NCBI RefSeq assembly: GCF_028283785.1
Contig: NZ_JAPWKB010000020.1
Location: forward strand, 1 to 64,000
From: Paraburkholderia sp.
GTDB lineage: Bacteria > Pseudomonadota > Gammaproteobacteria > Burkholderiales > Burkholderiaceae
Reading direction: 5' to 3'
DNA: 64,000 nt
Part shown: positions 17,113 through 26,772 of the stretch, in pieces
How the letters are laid out: each line of letters opens with the position of its first letter
Position numbering within the stretch: position 1 is the stretch's first letter
The notes under the pieces: generated by a model
The model's input: the letters and a program-made list of their open reading frames with translations, nothing else
Database searches by the model: none
Told to the model about the DNA's origin: nothing
Position numbers and translations under genes: made by a program

Positions 17113-18306
17113 TCAGACTAACTCCGGCCCGTGAGGCACCCACGGAAGCTTCATCTTGCGCGCCTGACGACCGGTGGCGTGACTGACGTGTATCTGCGCC
17201 GACGCCGGCGCGATCGCATGGCTGGCGACAGCAGACGCGTGTTCGTCGTGCGCGGCGGCATCGTGGGAACCCGACTGGCGATGCGCATGCGGATCGGACG
17301 ACGCGACGCCGTGCGACGACAACGTCCCTGCATGGCGATCGCCACCATCGTGCGAATCGGCGGTCCACGCGTAGCGAGCGGTCGAACGGTCCTTCGACTT
17401 GTTGGCATTGCGCTGCTGCGTATGCGTCCCCCGATGCGGAGCGCCCGACGCATGGCTCGCATGGCCGGATTTTGCCGATGACCCGCCGCCGGACCCCGCC
17501 GAAGCGCCCGATCGATGTTGCCGCAACACGACGTCCACGCTATCCGTCGTGGACGTGGACGTGGACGTGGACGACGCGCGCGAGGGCCCCACACGTGACG
17601 ATCTGGGACTCACGGCGGCAACGGTTTTCTGTTTTACCGTCGTGAGGATCTGCGAGGTTTTATCGGTCATTTCTAATCCGTTGGACAGCAGGCCTGCCGC
17701 GAGCGACGTCCATCCGAGTACCTCGGATGCCTGCGCGTTCGTGTCTTCCGTCGACGCGCTGGCGATACCGGTGATGTCGGCGAACACGCCCGCCGCACCG
17801 CCGATCAACTTGAGTTTCGACGTTGCCCTGAGCGCCGCGAGCACGCTTGCTTCGGCGGCAATCGACGCGCCGGCCGTAAAAATGGCTAGCAGGATGCCGA
17901 GCCCGCCGGTCGCGACGCCCACCGCCGCTTGCCAGCTCAGATGTCCGCTCGGGTCAGCATGGTTGACCGGATCGCCCGCGCAATAGACGTAGGGATTGAT
18001 GCCGCCCGGACCGAACGGACTGAACGCGTCGGGGCAGGTGAATCGCATCAGAACCGAGTCATACGCGCGATAACCATTGCCGAGGTGATAGACGCCCGTC
18101 ACCGGATCGCGACGTTCGCCGGTAAAGCGAGGCAGGCTGCCGACAGCCCACGGCGGCGCGTCGCCGTAGGGCAGATATCCCGAGCTGGCGACGAGTTTTC
18201 CCGAGTCAGCCGACGCCAGCACGTTGCCGGCGCTGTCGAGCGCGAGCGGGTTCCATGTCATGAGTGCTTCTCCGTGGACGGATGCAATGGATGGCGGCGC
18301 GGCCAT
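17113..18306 (-). CDS. Rhs core-domain protein with variable His/Ser-rich C-terminal tail
   Basis: A 397-residue protein carrying the end of an Rhs shell. The Rhs-associated core spans roughly residues 55-120, with FTGERRDPVTGVYHLGNGYR, CPDAFSPFGPGGINPYVYC and NHADPSGHLSW. A hydrophobic, Gly/Ala-rich block follows (about 125-210), as in TcC-type toxin proteins. The remaining about 190 residues are low in complexity, with many His, Ser and Ala (DPHAHRQSGSHDAAAHDEHA), and contain no toxin domain I recognise. Its ATG shares one base with the stop of the preceding Rhs gene (TAATG), so translation is probably coupled. A split Rhs effector is inference. Confidence 0.78.
   Translation of the reverse strand: MAAPPSIASVHGEALMTWNPLALDSAGNVLASADSGKLVASSGYLPYGDAPPWAVGSLPRFTGERRDPVTGVYHLGNGYRAYDSVLMRFTCPDAFSPFGPGGINPYVYCAGDPVNHADPSGHLSWQAAVGVATGGLGILLAIFTAGASIAAEASVLAALRATSKLKLIGGAAGVFADITGIASASTEDTNAQASEVLGWTSLAAGLLSNGLEMTDKTSQILTTVKQKTVAAVSPRSSRVGPSRASSTSTSTSTTDSVDVVLRQHRSGASAGSGGGSSAKSGHASHASGAPHRGTHTQQRNANKSKDRSTARYAWTADSHDGGDRHAGTLSSHGVASSDPHAHRQSGSHDAAAHDEHASAVASHAIAPASAQIHVSHATGRQARKMKLPWVPHGPELV
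17548..17571. repeat. Hexanucleotide tandem repeat CGTGGA x4
   Basis: Four perfect CGTGGA copies lie within the Rhs core gene and encode an alternating Ser-Thr run (STSTST) on the minus strand. Copy-number changes would preserve the frame. Confidence 0.8.
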
Positions 18307-21300
18307 TACGGCATCCTGATTGTCTTCAGCGTGAAAACGGGTTGCGAAAACGGCACCTGTTTGCTCGTGACAGGACCGCTCGCCACGCCGACGCAGTCAT
18401 CGCCGATCCGCATCGTGCTCGCGTATTCGCGCGACGCCGGCCGCACTTCGTTCGCGAGCAGACCCGCGCGATAGTAAAGCTCGATCCGGTCGTCGCTGCC
18501 GATGGTCTGCTTGATCAGCGTATTGAGCGCGTCGTAGTCGTACGACGCAAGCGTTTCTCCGCCGCTGCTTGCCGACCGAAGCCGCCCGAGCGCGTCATAG
18601 CGGAGCGAGCGGCCTGCGCTGTCGCATGTCATGCGGCCGTTGGCGTCGTACTGAAACGCGAGCGTGGCCGGATAGCCCGCGTGCGTGTGCGTGATGGACG
18701 TCAATTGGGTCGGGTCGTCGGTGTTGTCGTAGTGGAACGTCGCGGTGTCGCTGCCCATCGCCGGATCGACAAAAGTGGTGACGGTTTCGAGCAGGTTGTT
18801 CAGCGCGTCGTAGTGAAACGACTGCCACGCGACTGCATTGCCATAGGTATCGATATTCGGCGTGTCGCCGTTGCACGCGTACAGACTCAGGCGGTTACGC
18901 ACGTCGTAGCTGAACTGCTCGTCGCGCAACGGGCGGTCGCCTTGCCGGGTCGTGCGCCACGCAAGCTGCCAGTTCGCATTCCACGCCTGGGTGATCTGCA
19001 ATACCCGCGCGTCGCCCTGGAAGAAGTCGCGCGCGATTTCCCGGTCGAAGTCGTCGAGTGTCAACGCGACGCGCAGACTGGTTCCGGTGACGGCGTCGGT
19101 GGTGGTGTAACCGGTCATCCGGCCCATCGCGTCGTAAGCCGTCTGGACTCTCCCGGCCGGATGCACGATGTCGGTGTTGCGGCCGAGGCTGTCGTACCGA
19201 TACGTTTGTGCGTCGCCGGTGACGTCCACCGATTGCTGAAGCCGTCCACGCAGCGAGCCGTCGAAACGGGCGGCCTGATCGGTGCCGTTGCCGCTCACCA
19301 CGCTTTCCGACGACAGCGTGCCGGACGGCGCATACACCCAGCGACGCTCGCTCGTGTCGTTTTCGGTGGCGTTCAGCATTGCGCCGGTCGCGGGATCGTA
19401 GCTGAACGACTGCGCGGTGCTGCCCGCCGTCAGTTGAGCCAGCGACTCGTCCAGTTGCGACACGTAGCTGCACGCAATGATCTCGCCGTCGGGCGTTGTG
19501 ACTGTCGCCGGGCGGCGCGCCGCGCCGTCGTAGCGAAACAGATAGGTGCGCCCACCGCTTTGCGTCATCACCCTGCGCTTGAGGCTGTCGAAGTCTTGCG
19601 AGCCGAGCACGACCACCCGGTTTTGCGCGTCGGTGACGGACACGCCGGTGACGAGCGTATCCACGCTGAACGGCGCGTAGCTCTTATCGACGAAGGTGCC
19701 GTCGGGCAGGGTGGTGGTGGTCACGCGGCCGAACGCGTCGTACGCGAAGTGCGTGGTCTGGCCGAGTTCGTCCGTGCGACGACGCAGCCGGCCGGCACCG
19801 TCGTACTGCTGCACGATCGCGCCTTGCGCGACGCCGTCGACATCGTAGTCGGTGATCGCGGTGGGCAGATGCTGCACGTTGTATTCGGTGACGCGGCGGC
19901 CCGACCTCAGCGTCGCGCCCGACGCGCTGAACGACGATCCCTGAGTCTGCGCCACCGATGTCATGCCGACCGGATCGTGACTGTTCAGCACGCTCAGGCC
20001 ATCGTTCCATGCGGTCGCGTTGCGCTGTCCCCAGTCGTCGTAGCCGATCGTCGCCATGTCCGTCAACGACGCGCCGGTCACCTGGCCGCCGGCATCGCGC
20101 AGATAGTCCTGACTGACGCCCGAAGCGAGCCTGCCGAGGCCGTCGTATTGCTTCGAGCCGATCTCGTAGACGGGGGCCGCAGCCGGATGGCGCGCGACGG
20201 GATTGTCGATATCGTTCGCAAGTTGGCGGATCGCCCGGCCGAGACCGTCCACATTGGTTTGCAGCGTATTGCCGTGAACATCCGTGCGGGTTGTCGACAC
20301 GCGGCTGACTTTGCCGGTCGCGCTGTCTTCGGTGCGTGCGTACGCGGTGCGGATGGTCTGTTCGAATTCGGTGCCGGGATCGCGCGTCTCCGTAAGCCGG
20401 CGTCCGAGCGAATCGTAGGTGAACGCCGACACGTTGCCCTGCGCGTCGGTTTCCGACGCCACGCGTCCGCTATAGCTGGACTGACAACGCGTGACGCAAG
20501 CGGTGAGGCCGTCGTGTCCCGACACGCGCGTGGTTTGCGTGAGCGTGCCGTTCGCGGTGTCTACGGCGAAAGTGAAATCGAGCGTGCTGGCGTACGTGCC
20601 GGACGACGCGTCGAGATGATGGATTTGCGTCGAAATGCGGCTGATGCGAGCGTGACCGGACGACGTCGGCGTGTTGATGTAGTCGGTGGTTTTGTCGATC
20701 AGCGGTATGCCGTCGCTTGTCAGCGATTCCTGCGTCAGTGCCACGAACGACGCGACCGGACTGCCGCTCTGCTGCACGGCCGGCATTGCGGTGTAGCGAT
20801 AGCGTTCGGAGCGGACCGGCGCATCGAACGAGGTGGCCGGCGGCGTGATCGTTTTCGTACGCATGAAACGGACAAAGCCGTTGGGGTCGGGCGGACAGTC
20901 GCCGGCGCTGCCTTCGGCGGGGTAGTAATCGCAATCGATCTGCGTGCCATCGGGCGCGATGACCCGCGTTGGATTGCCCGACGTATCGAATTCAGTGAGC
21001 GTGGATTCGGAGCGCGACTGTGCGCCGTCGGCACGCGTGTCGTCCGAATAGACGACATCGACCTGCATGGGCAACTGGAATTGCGGCGGTTGCTCGTCGA
21101 ACGGTGCGTTGACGAACGCGTAGTAGGTGGTCCGCGTCGATTTCTCGCAGGCGCGCTGACGCGTTGTCTCCTCGATCTGCAGATGGAAGTTGTCGTAGCT
21201 GCGCGTCACGGTGATGACGTCGTCGTCGCTCCGGGTGGTTTCAACCGATTGGTAGACGTAATCGGTCAACACGCCGTACAGATAATCGGCATCCGGATGC

Positions 21301-22202
21301 CACGCGGCGTCGCTGCCGTAACCCAGATAATTTTCGGGCGTGTATTGATAGGTGCTGACGATGGCCGCCTGATCCTGGCCCGGGTCCTGGACGTATCGCG
21401 TGACGGCGGGCAGTGGTGGCTGGTGCGCGTTGTCCGGGAAATTCAGGCGAGCGCCGTAGGTCACGGTTTCGACGAGACCCGTCGGCGCGGTGATGTTCGA
21501 CACGAGATAGTACGAGTCGATCTGGTCATAGCCGAAGGTCCAGTTCAGCGTATCGCCGTTGCACGGCGTCTCGATACTGGTCAGATGTCCGTTGGACAGA
21601 TACAGCGAAACGTCGTACGCCTCTTTCGTGTCCGGCCAGATATGAAACACCGCCGAATATCGATCGTCGTAGGCGATCCGGAGCAGATCGGCGGTCTCGT
21701 CGCCGATGCGGATTAATCGCGGCTCGGGGCTATACGTCCATTCGAGATTGAGCGAATGCCCCGAAGGTGCATAAAGCGCGAAGGGCACCTTAATTCTGTC
21801 TGCGGTATCCGGGCCGGCCAGTAATTCGATATCGCCGGATTGATGCGTGATCTTGTACGCGTCCCGCAGCCGTTCGAACCGGAACGTCTCCAACCCCTGT
21901 TGACGAAGCCAGACGCCACTGCTGTCTTCGTCGACGATATAGACCTCGCCGGTGGAAACCGTCAGGCGTTTCTGGTCGAGATCATAGGTCGAGTATTGCA
22001 GCGAAAAGCCGCTTCCGAATCCGTTGTTTCCATCGAGCAACGGGTTGTAGTTGAGCGTGACATCGAGGCTCGGCCCCAGGTTGGCATTGCCGACCAGTTT
22101 GCAGATTGGCGTGGCGGGATTGAACAGGCCGGTGCGTGGATCGACGCCGCGCTGTGTGGAACTGCTGAAATTGAACGCGTGTGAGTAGAAGGGCGCGGTC
22201 AT
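18306..22202 (-). CDS. Rhs/YD-repeat protein, TcC-like shell component
   Basis: A 1298-residue protein. The N-terminus (HAFNFSSSTQRGVDPRTGLF) and the GFGSGFSL stretch match large YD-repeat proteins related to insecticidal toxin complex C components. Many YD/RHS repeats follow, such as YDSLGRRLTETRD, YDAFGRVTTTTLPDG, YDAMGRMTGYTTTD and YDALGRLRSASSG. No signal peptide or membrane segment is visible. It stops just short of the Rhs core, which is in the next gene. It overlaps the upstream gene by ATGA and the downstream one by TAATG, giving a tight three-gene operon. In relatives these parts are usually one polypeptide. No vgrG, PAAR or immunity gene is next to it. Confidence 0.85.
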   Translation of the reverse strand: MTAPFYSHAFNFSSSTQRGVDPRTGLFNPATPICKLVGNANLGPSLDVTLNYNPLLDGNNGFGSGFSLQYSTYDLDQKRLTVSTGEVYIVDEDSSGVWLRQQGLETFRFERLRDAYKITHQSGDIELLAGPDTADRIKVPFALYAPSGHSLNLEWTYSPEPRLIRIGDETADLLRIAYDDRYSAVFHIWPDTKEAYDVSLYLSNGHLTSIETPCNGDTLNWTFGYDQIDSYYLVSNITAPTGLVETVTYGARLNFPDNAHQPPLPAVTRYVQDPGQDQAAIVSTYQYTPENYLGYGSDAAWHPDADYLYGVLTDYVYQSVETTRSDDDVITVTRSYDNFHLQIEETTRQRACEKSTRTTYYAFVNAPFDEQPPQFQLPMQVDVVYSDDTRADGAQSRSESTLTEFDTSGNPTRVIAPDGTQIDCDYYPAEGSAGDCPPDPNGFVRFMRTKTITPPATSFDAPVRSERYRYTAMPAVQQSGSPVASFVALTQESLTSDGIPLIDKTTDYINTPTSSGHARISRISTQIHHLDASSGTYASTLDFTFAVDTANGTLTQTTRVSGHDGLTACVTRCQSSYSGRVASETDAQGNVSAFTYDSLGRRLTETRDPGTEFEQTIRTAYARTEDSATGKVSRVSTTRTDVHGNTLQTNVDGLGRAIRQLANDIDNPVARHPAAAPVYEIGSKQYDGLGRLASGVSQDYLRDAGGQVTGASLTDMATIGYDDWGQRNATAWNDGLSVLNSHDPVGMTSVAQTQGSSFSASGATLRSGRRVTEYNVQHLPTAITDYDVDGVAQGAIVQQYDGAGRLRRRTDELGQTTHFAYDAFGRVTTTTLPDGTFVDKSYAPFSVDTLVTGVSVTDAQNRVVVLGSQDFDSLKRRVMTQSGGRTYLFRYDGAARRPATVTTPDGEIIACSYVSQLDESLAQLTAGSTAQSFSYDPATGAMLNATENDTSERRWVYAPSGTLSSESVVSGNGTDQAARFDGSLRGRLQQSVDVTGDAQTYRYDSLGRNTDIVHPAGRVQTAYDAMGRMTGYTTTDAVTGTSLRVALTLDDFDREIARDFFQGDARVLQITQAWNANWQLAWRTTRQGDRPLRDEQFSYDVRNRLSLYACNGDTPNIDTYGNAVAWQSFHYDALNNLLETVTTFVDPAMGSDTATFHYDNTDDPTQLTSITHTHAGYPATLAFQYDANGRMTCDSAGRSLRYDALGRLRSASSGGETLASYDYDALNTLIKQTIGSDDRIELYYRAGLLANEVRPASREYASTMRIGDDCVGVASGPVTSKQVPFSQPVFTLKTIRMP

Positions 22203-23257
22203 CGGCTGGCACCGCGTGGGGTTGGTGTGCGGGTGTCTGGCGATGCGTACGGGTATGGCGTGGTTTGGCCATCAATCAGCGAGAGCGTGTTGCCGTCGTC
22301 GGAAGGCTTGACGTAAAACGCGCCGGTGTTGCCATACTGGTCATAAAACCTGACGTTCTGGTACTCGAGGTTCATGTCAGTCACCGTCTCGGGCACGTTA
22401 GCAAAGGTACCATCTGCCGTTACGCGCACAATCGTGACCTGGCCTTCACGTTGATTGACCTGCCAGTATCCGTTGGAGTTGACGTCCCGCGTTGAGCGCG
22501 CGCTGACGAACGTCCCTATTCCCGTTTGGCCCTTCGGGCCGACCTGTACGGCGACGCTCAGGCGCTGCAACATCTTGTTGACGCCCCAATAAGATCGGTA
22601 CTGGTAACACTCCTCGCTCGGGATATTGTTTGTATCGTAAGGCGTGTCGGCAAATCGTTCGGAATCGACTACATCGATATGTACCCAATGAAAATTCTCG
22701 TCTTTGATTTTGCAGTAGTAGTTATCCTGATCATAGACGGAGTCGTGGTAAGTATCTTCTCGAGATAAATCAATATCGTCGTTGGTGTAATTTTTTGCCG
22801 GGTCCCCGCGACACGTGACGTGACTATCGAAGCCTTCCGTACCGCCTTTCGCGGTCGAAACAACAGTGCCGTCAGGCAAGTCGAAGCAGACTGAAACCGA
22901 CTTCGGATTGGTCGTAAAGTCTGACGCCGCCATCAGGAAGAACTTGCACTGCGATACGCCGAGCGTGCTGTTCGCGCCCACGTGAAATTTCGTTTCCGTG
23001 ACGCTGTAATTCCACCCCGACTGCAACTCCCGATTCATCTCCGTACCGTCAACATAATCCACCAGCCACGAGTGACCGATGATTTCTTCGGGCGTCAGAT
23101 CAATTGGCGCGCGCTCCAAATCCAGCGCGGTCACAGACACCACCACGCCAATCTGATGCCGGCCGTTTGCATATAATTTGCCGTCGCTCAGGCCCGTTTC
23201 GAATTGCACGGAGAGCGACGAAAGGCTCACTACGTCAGCGTAGGTTTTAGAAAGCAT
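22199..23257 (-). CDS. Unknown protein heading the Rhs operon
   Basis: A 352-residue protein that I cannot assign. It is predicted soluble, with no signal peptide. It is rich in beta-prone and aromatic residues and has several cysteines (SQCKFFLMA, SVCFDLPDG, HVTCRGDPA, YYCKIKDE, SEECYQYRSYW). The ATG at 23257 has AAGGAG eight bases upstream. The last four bases (ATGA) overlap the start of the large YD-repeat gene, so it is the first gene of the operon and probably a partner of the Rhs shell. Its centre is less GC-rich than the flanking genes, consistent with acquisition (inference). Confidence 0.7.
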   Translation of the reverse strand: MLSKTYADVVSLSSLSVQFETGLSDGKLYANGRHQIGVVVSVTALDLERAPIDLTPEEIIGHSWLVDYVDGTEMNRELQSGWNYSVTETKFHVGANSTLGVSQCKFFLMAASDFTTNPKSVSVCFDLPDGTVVSTAKGGTEGFDSHVTCRGDPAKNYTNDDIDLSREDTYHDSVYDQDNYYCKIKDENFHWVHIDVVDSERFADTPYDTNNIPSEECYQYRSYWGVNKMLQRLSVAVQVGPKGQTGIGTFVSARSTRDVNSNGYWQVNQREGQVTIVRVTADGTFANVPETVTDMNLEYQNVRFYDQYGNTGAFYVKPSDDGNTLSLIDGQTTPYPYASPDTRTPTPRGASR

Positions 23258-23629
23258 TTGGGTTGCTCCTTCACGAAGATGCGCCTGCGGGCAATTCGCC
23301 GCGCGCGACGCGATTAGGGAAGATAGTCAATCAAACATAAAAAGCGGAATCCTAACTATTCAGGCGAACGCTCTCCCTGGCCGGAACAATGGCGCGACTA
23401 TGAATGGGATCGAAGTGTCGCCGGCGATCCGTTGGATCCAGTACCGGACGGCACGCGAATGATGAGATGTGCGGACCTGGCCGCCATGACAACGCGTTGA
23501 TTCTATGGGTGCCTAACTAATTTGCACAAGGCAGAATTTTTTATTAGACGAATCGTCGCGATAGTGATCTGAAATGAAACTGAAAGCTTGTTCGTGCGAC
23601 AACCGGGCGTCGTCGCACGGGTAGGGTAT
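23258..23629. promoter_or_regulatory. Intergenic region upstream of the Rhs operon
   Basis: 372 bases with no supported gene. The stretch around 23320-23360 is AT-richer than its surroundings and would hold the Rhs operon promoter. I see no defined operator or terminator. Confidence 0.35.
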
Positions 23630-24115
23630 TCAATGCAGCTGGTTGCCGCCGTCTTTCGGCGCCTGCACGAACTGGCGAATCAGGCGCACCGTGTCGATGT
23701 CCGATTCGCGATACGCCGACTTCACGATTTCCTGCGTCTGATGCGCATCCGGATCGGCGGATTCTGGCAGCGTCGTGCTGTATTCGAAGCGCAGAAACAG
23801 TTGCAGGTCGTCGGGCTGCTCGATCGTCATGATCAGCGAGCCGCCCACGTACGTCTCCGTCGGCATGATGTCGTAGCGCACGCTTTCTTTCGGCAGCAGC
23901 GTCACGCGATCGCGCACGGTGGCCTTGCCGTAGTGCAGTTCGCGCTCGAGCGTGATTTCCGTGCGCTCGACGATCGTGCAGCTGTCGAGCCCGATCACGA
24001 ACAGCTGCGGCTGCTCCGCGCGCAACACGAGCCCTTCCCACAACTGGTCGCGGGTCATGGTCTCGACGAGCGGATTCAACGGGTCGTTGATCTGGATGAG
24101 ATGTTCGAAGTTCAA
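23630..24115 (-). CDS. SRPBCC-fold AtaL-like protein
   Basis: A 161-residue protein of the START/Bet v 1-like (SRPBCC) fold, AtaL-like group, starting MNFEHLIQINDPLNPLVETM. The pattern LTRDQLWEGLVLRAEQPQLF corresponds to the first helix pair, and FEYSTTLPESADPD to a late strand. Such proteins have a hydrophobic ligand pocket; the ligand is unknown. It lies 94 bases from the OsmC gene in the same direction and may be cotranscribed. Confidence 0.72.
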   Translation of the reverse strand: MNFEHLIQINDPLNPLVETMTRDQLWEGLVLRAEQPQLFVIGLDSCTIVERTEITLERELHYGKATVRDRVTLLPKESVRYDIMPTETYVGGSLIMTIEQPDDLQLFLRFEYSTTLPESADPDAHQTQEIVKSAYRESDIDTVRLIRQFVQAPKDGGNQLH

Positions 24116-24209
24116 GACGACAGCTTCCTTTTAAAACGCTGCGCTACATTCAATGGACAGTGTTCGCACGGCGCGCGACGCCGTGCGCGATCCGGTCGAC
24201 GCGACGGCC

Positions 24210-24608
24210 TCAGGCAGCAGTGAGGTCAGAGCGGACCGTGATCTGGCGCGTCAGGATCTTGTGGACCGGGCACGCATTGGCAATTTGCAAGAGCCGTTCC
24301 CGCTGTTCGTCGGACAACTCGCCTTCGAGCGTGATGTGCCGGTCGATCGTCGAGCCGGCGTCACCGGTTTCGATCGAGAGTTCGACGTGCACGTCGGCGA
24401 GCGGCCAGCCTTTGCGTTGCGCGTACATCTTCAGCGTGATCGACGTGCACGCGCCGAGGCCGGAGAGCAGCAACGACACCGGCGTCGGACCGCGATCGCC
24501 GCCGCCGAGCGACTCGGGCTCGTCGGCGATCCACGTGTGGCCGCCGTCTTCGAAATTGACGAGAAAGGGAGTCGAGCCGATGTGGGCGTTGACCTTGGAC
24601 TCTGCCAT
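24210..24608 (-). CDS. OsmC-family peroxiredoxin-like protein
   Basis: A 132-residue OsmC/Ohr-fold protein. The two redox cysteines are in LGACTSITLKMYAQRKGW and NACPVHKIL, and the central GPTPVSLLLSGLGACT motif is characteristic. It probably reduces organic hydroperoxides or acts in stress defence. The start at 24608 has AGGAG about eight bases upstream; a longer ORF to 24668 adds an unrelated leader. Confidence 0.88.
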   Translation of the reverse strand: MAESKVNAHIGSTPFLVNFEDGGHTWIADEPESLGGGDRGPTPVSLLLSGLGACTSITLKMYAQRKGWPLADVHVELSIETGDAGSTIDRHITLEGELSDEQRERLLQIANACPVHKILTRQITVRSDLTAA

Positions 24609-24792
24609 GCGCGCTCCTGAGCGGAAACCGGGTTCGCTGCGCGACGCGTGAAACGCGCCACGCAGCACGAGCCGCTATTGTGAACGAATTCGTGCCGCTT
24701 CGTGGCGCCCGGTCCGACGCGCCTTCACTGTATCGCCGCATCGCCGCGAGATAGCCACGCTATCGCGGCGTCGCGGCAGACGGCCAGCCCGG

Positions 24793-25665
24793 TCAGTGCG
24801 CGATCAGCCCCATCTTGCCCGCCTGATAGTCGGTCACGGCCTGACGGATTTCATCTTCGGTGTTCATCACGAACGGGCCGTAGCGCACCACTGGTTCCTT
24901 CAACGGCACGCCGCCGAGCAGCAGCACGTCGAGCACCTCGTCGCCCGCGCTGAGCGTGACCGTGTCGCCGTCGTTGCCGAACACGATCATCTGCTGCGCG
25001 CCGATTTCACGTTTGCCGGCGCCGTAAAAGCCGGTGCCCGACAGACCGTACGCGAACACCCGATACCCGGCCGGCACCGGATGCGCGATCGACGCGCCCG
25101 GTTGCAACGTGAAATGCTGATACAGGATCGGCGTGCGGGTTTCGATCGCGGCCGATACGCCGAGCGCTTCACCCGCGATCACCTTGACGCGCACCGCGCC
25201 GTCGGCGGAGGTGGCGATGGGAATCTGCGCCGCCGGCATCTCCTGATAACGCGGTGCAATCATCTTGTCGCGTCGCGGCAGATTCACCCACACCTGCAAG
25301 CCGTGCACGCGCCCGCCCGTGCGCGTGAATTCGGGGTCGGGCATTTCGCTATGCACGACGCCCGCGCCGGCCGTCATCCACTGCACGTCGCCCGCCATCA
25401 GCGTGCCGGAATGCCCGGCGGAGTCCTTGTGGCCGAACTGGCCTTCGAGGCAATACGTGACGGTTTCGAAGCCGCGATGAGGATGATCCGGCGCGCCTTT
25501 GGCTTCGCCCGGTGCGTAATCGACCGGTCCCATTTCGTCCAGCAGCAGAAACGGGTCGAAGTCCATCAGCATGCGCGTCGGGAACGGCCGGTGGACGATA
25601 AAGCCGCCGCCTTCGGTCGTGCGAACGCTGGGATACGTGCGTTCGATCGTGCGTGTCGTGCTCAT
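24793..25665 (-). CDS. Pirin family protein
   Basis: A 290-residue bicupin. The N-terminal cupin has the pirin metal-binding signature DHPHRGFETVTYCLEG and a later WMTAGAGVVHSEMP. The C-terminal cupin ends with EIRQAVTDYQAGKMG. Bacterial pirins bind iron; some have quercetinase activity or modulate metabolic enzymes. The ATG at 25665 has AAGGTGA upstream. It is divergent from a LysR regulator, its probable controller. Confidence 0.92.
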   Translation of the reverse strand: MSTTRTIERTYPSVRTTEGGGFIVHRPFPTRMLMDFDPFLLLDEMGPVDYAPGEAKGAPDHPHRGFETVTYCLEGQFGHKDSAGHSGTLMAGDVQWMTAGAGVVHSEMPDPEFTRTGGRVHGLQVWVNLPRRDKMIAPRYQEMPAAQIPIATSADGAVRVKVIAGEALGVSAAIETRTPILYQHFTLQPGASIAHPVPAGYRVFAYGLSGTGFYGAGKREIGAQQMIVFGNDGDTVTLSAGDEVLDVLLLGGVPLKEPVVRYGPFVMNTEDEIRQAVTDYQAGKMGLIAH

Positions 25666-25762
25666 CAAATCACCTTGAAAAATGGGGAATAGCGTCATTT
25701 TTGAAACATGGAGCTATTATAGGGACCGTTTTTCGTGGTGCTAGCCGCCTCAACGCAATGGA

Positions 25763-25782
25763 TTGTTCTAAGAATGGAACAA
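25763..25782. promoter_or_regulatory. Dyad TTGTTC-N8-GAACAA at the LysR start
   Basis: A perfect 6-base inverted repeat lies between the divergent pirin and lysR genes, ending four bases before the preferred ATG at 25786. It could be an autoregulatory operator; it is not a clear T-N11-A LysR box. Confidence 0.35.
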
Positions 25783-25785
25783 CGG

Positions 25786-26772
25786 ATGAAGATCGATTCC
25801 CACAATCTAAACGACCTGATGTACTTCTCGCAGGTCGTCGAGCACGGCGGATTTTCGGCGGCCGAGCGGGTGCTCGGCATCTCTAAATCGCGTCTGTCGC
25901 GGCGTTTGACGGAGCTGGAAGCATCGTTGGGCGTGCGTCTTTTGCAACGTTCGACCCGCAAGCTCGCGCTGACCGAAGCCGGTCAACTGTTCTACCAGCA
26001 TTGTCAGGCGATGCTCACCGAGGCGCAGGCGGCCGTCAACGTCGTGCAGCAACTGCGCTCGTCGCCGCGCGGCACGGTGCGTGTCAGCGTGCCGGTGACG
26101 ATCTCGCAAACCTTGCTGTCGCAAATCCTGCCCGAGTTCATGCATCGTTATCCGGAAGTGCGCGTGGTGATGCGCGTGACGAACCGGGTGGTCGATCTGT
26201 TCGAGGATTCGATCGATGTCGCGTTGCGGGTGCGCTCGGACCCGCCGCAGAACGCGAATATCGTCGCGCGGCCGTTATGGCGCACGCAGCAGATGCTGGT
26301 CGGCGCGCCGAGCCTGTTGCAGCAGAATGCGCCGCCGCTGGAACCCGACGATCTCACGCGCTTCGAAACACTCGACACGCCGACGGGCGATGGCCGTCAC
26401 GTCTTCAACCTGATCGCGCCCGATGGCACGCGTCACGCGCACGAACACGAGCCGCGCCTCGTCACCGCCGATCTGATGACGGTGCGTGAAGCGGTGCTGG
26501 CCGGTGTGGGGATCGCGGCGCTGCCGGAGATGATGTACGGCGCGGCGTTGCGGGCAGGGCAACTGTCGCCGGTGATGCCGGGCTGGACCTTGCCGTCGCC
26601 GCAGTTGTACGCGGTGTTCGTGTCGCGGCAGGGCATGGTGCCGGCGGTGCGCGCGTTCGTCGATTATCTGGTCGAGATGCTCGATCCGGAGACCGGCAAG
26701 CACATCATGGGCGAGTGTCCGGCGCAGGACGAAGCGCGCCGGATCGAGCTGGCAGAGGCGTTGCGCGCGTAA
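25786..26772 (+). CDS. LysR-family transcriptional regulator
   Basis: A 328-residue LTTR. The N-terminal winged helix reads LMYFSQVVEHGGFSAAERVL, then GISKSRLSRRLTELEASLGV and LLQRSTRKLALTEAGQ. The effector-binding domain follows (RGTVRVSVPVTISQTLL and onward). I start at ATG 25786; ATG 25774 and a GTG at 25735 are in frame, but the former would lie inside the dyad at 25763-25782. Divergent transcription from the pirin gene suggests it regulates pirin, an arrangement common in proteobacteria. Confidence 0.9.
   Translation: MKIDSHNLNDLMYFSQVVEHGGFSAAERVLGISKSRLSRRLTELEASLGVRLLQRSTRKLALTEAGQLFYQHCQAMLTEAQAAVNVVQQLRSSPRGTVRVSVPVTISQTLLSQILPEFMHRYPEVRVVMRVTNRVVDLFEDSIDVALRVRSDPPQNANIVARPLWRTQQMLVGAPSLLQQNAPPLEPDDLTRFETLDTPTGDGRHVFNLIAPDGTRHAHEHEPRLVTADLMTVREAVLAGVGIAALPEMMYGAALRAGQLSPVMPGWTLPSPQLYAVFVSRQGMVPAVRAFVDYLVEMLDPETGKHIMGECPAQDEARRIELAEALRA

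Noticed and set aside
18264..21716. An 1150-codon plus-strand ORF antisense to the Rhs gene
   Set aside because: It mirrors the Rhs coding strand; GC-rich codon bias keeps the antisense frame open, and the translation is Arg/Val/Ala-rich without any motif.
24796..25692. A 298-codon plus-strand ORF opposite the pirin gene
   Set aside because: It is an antisense shadow; the minus-strand pirin has full domain support.
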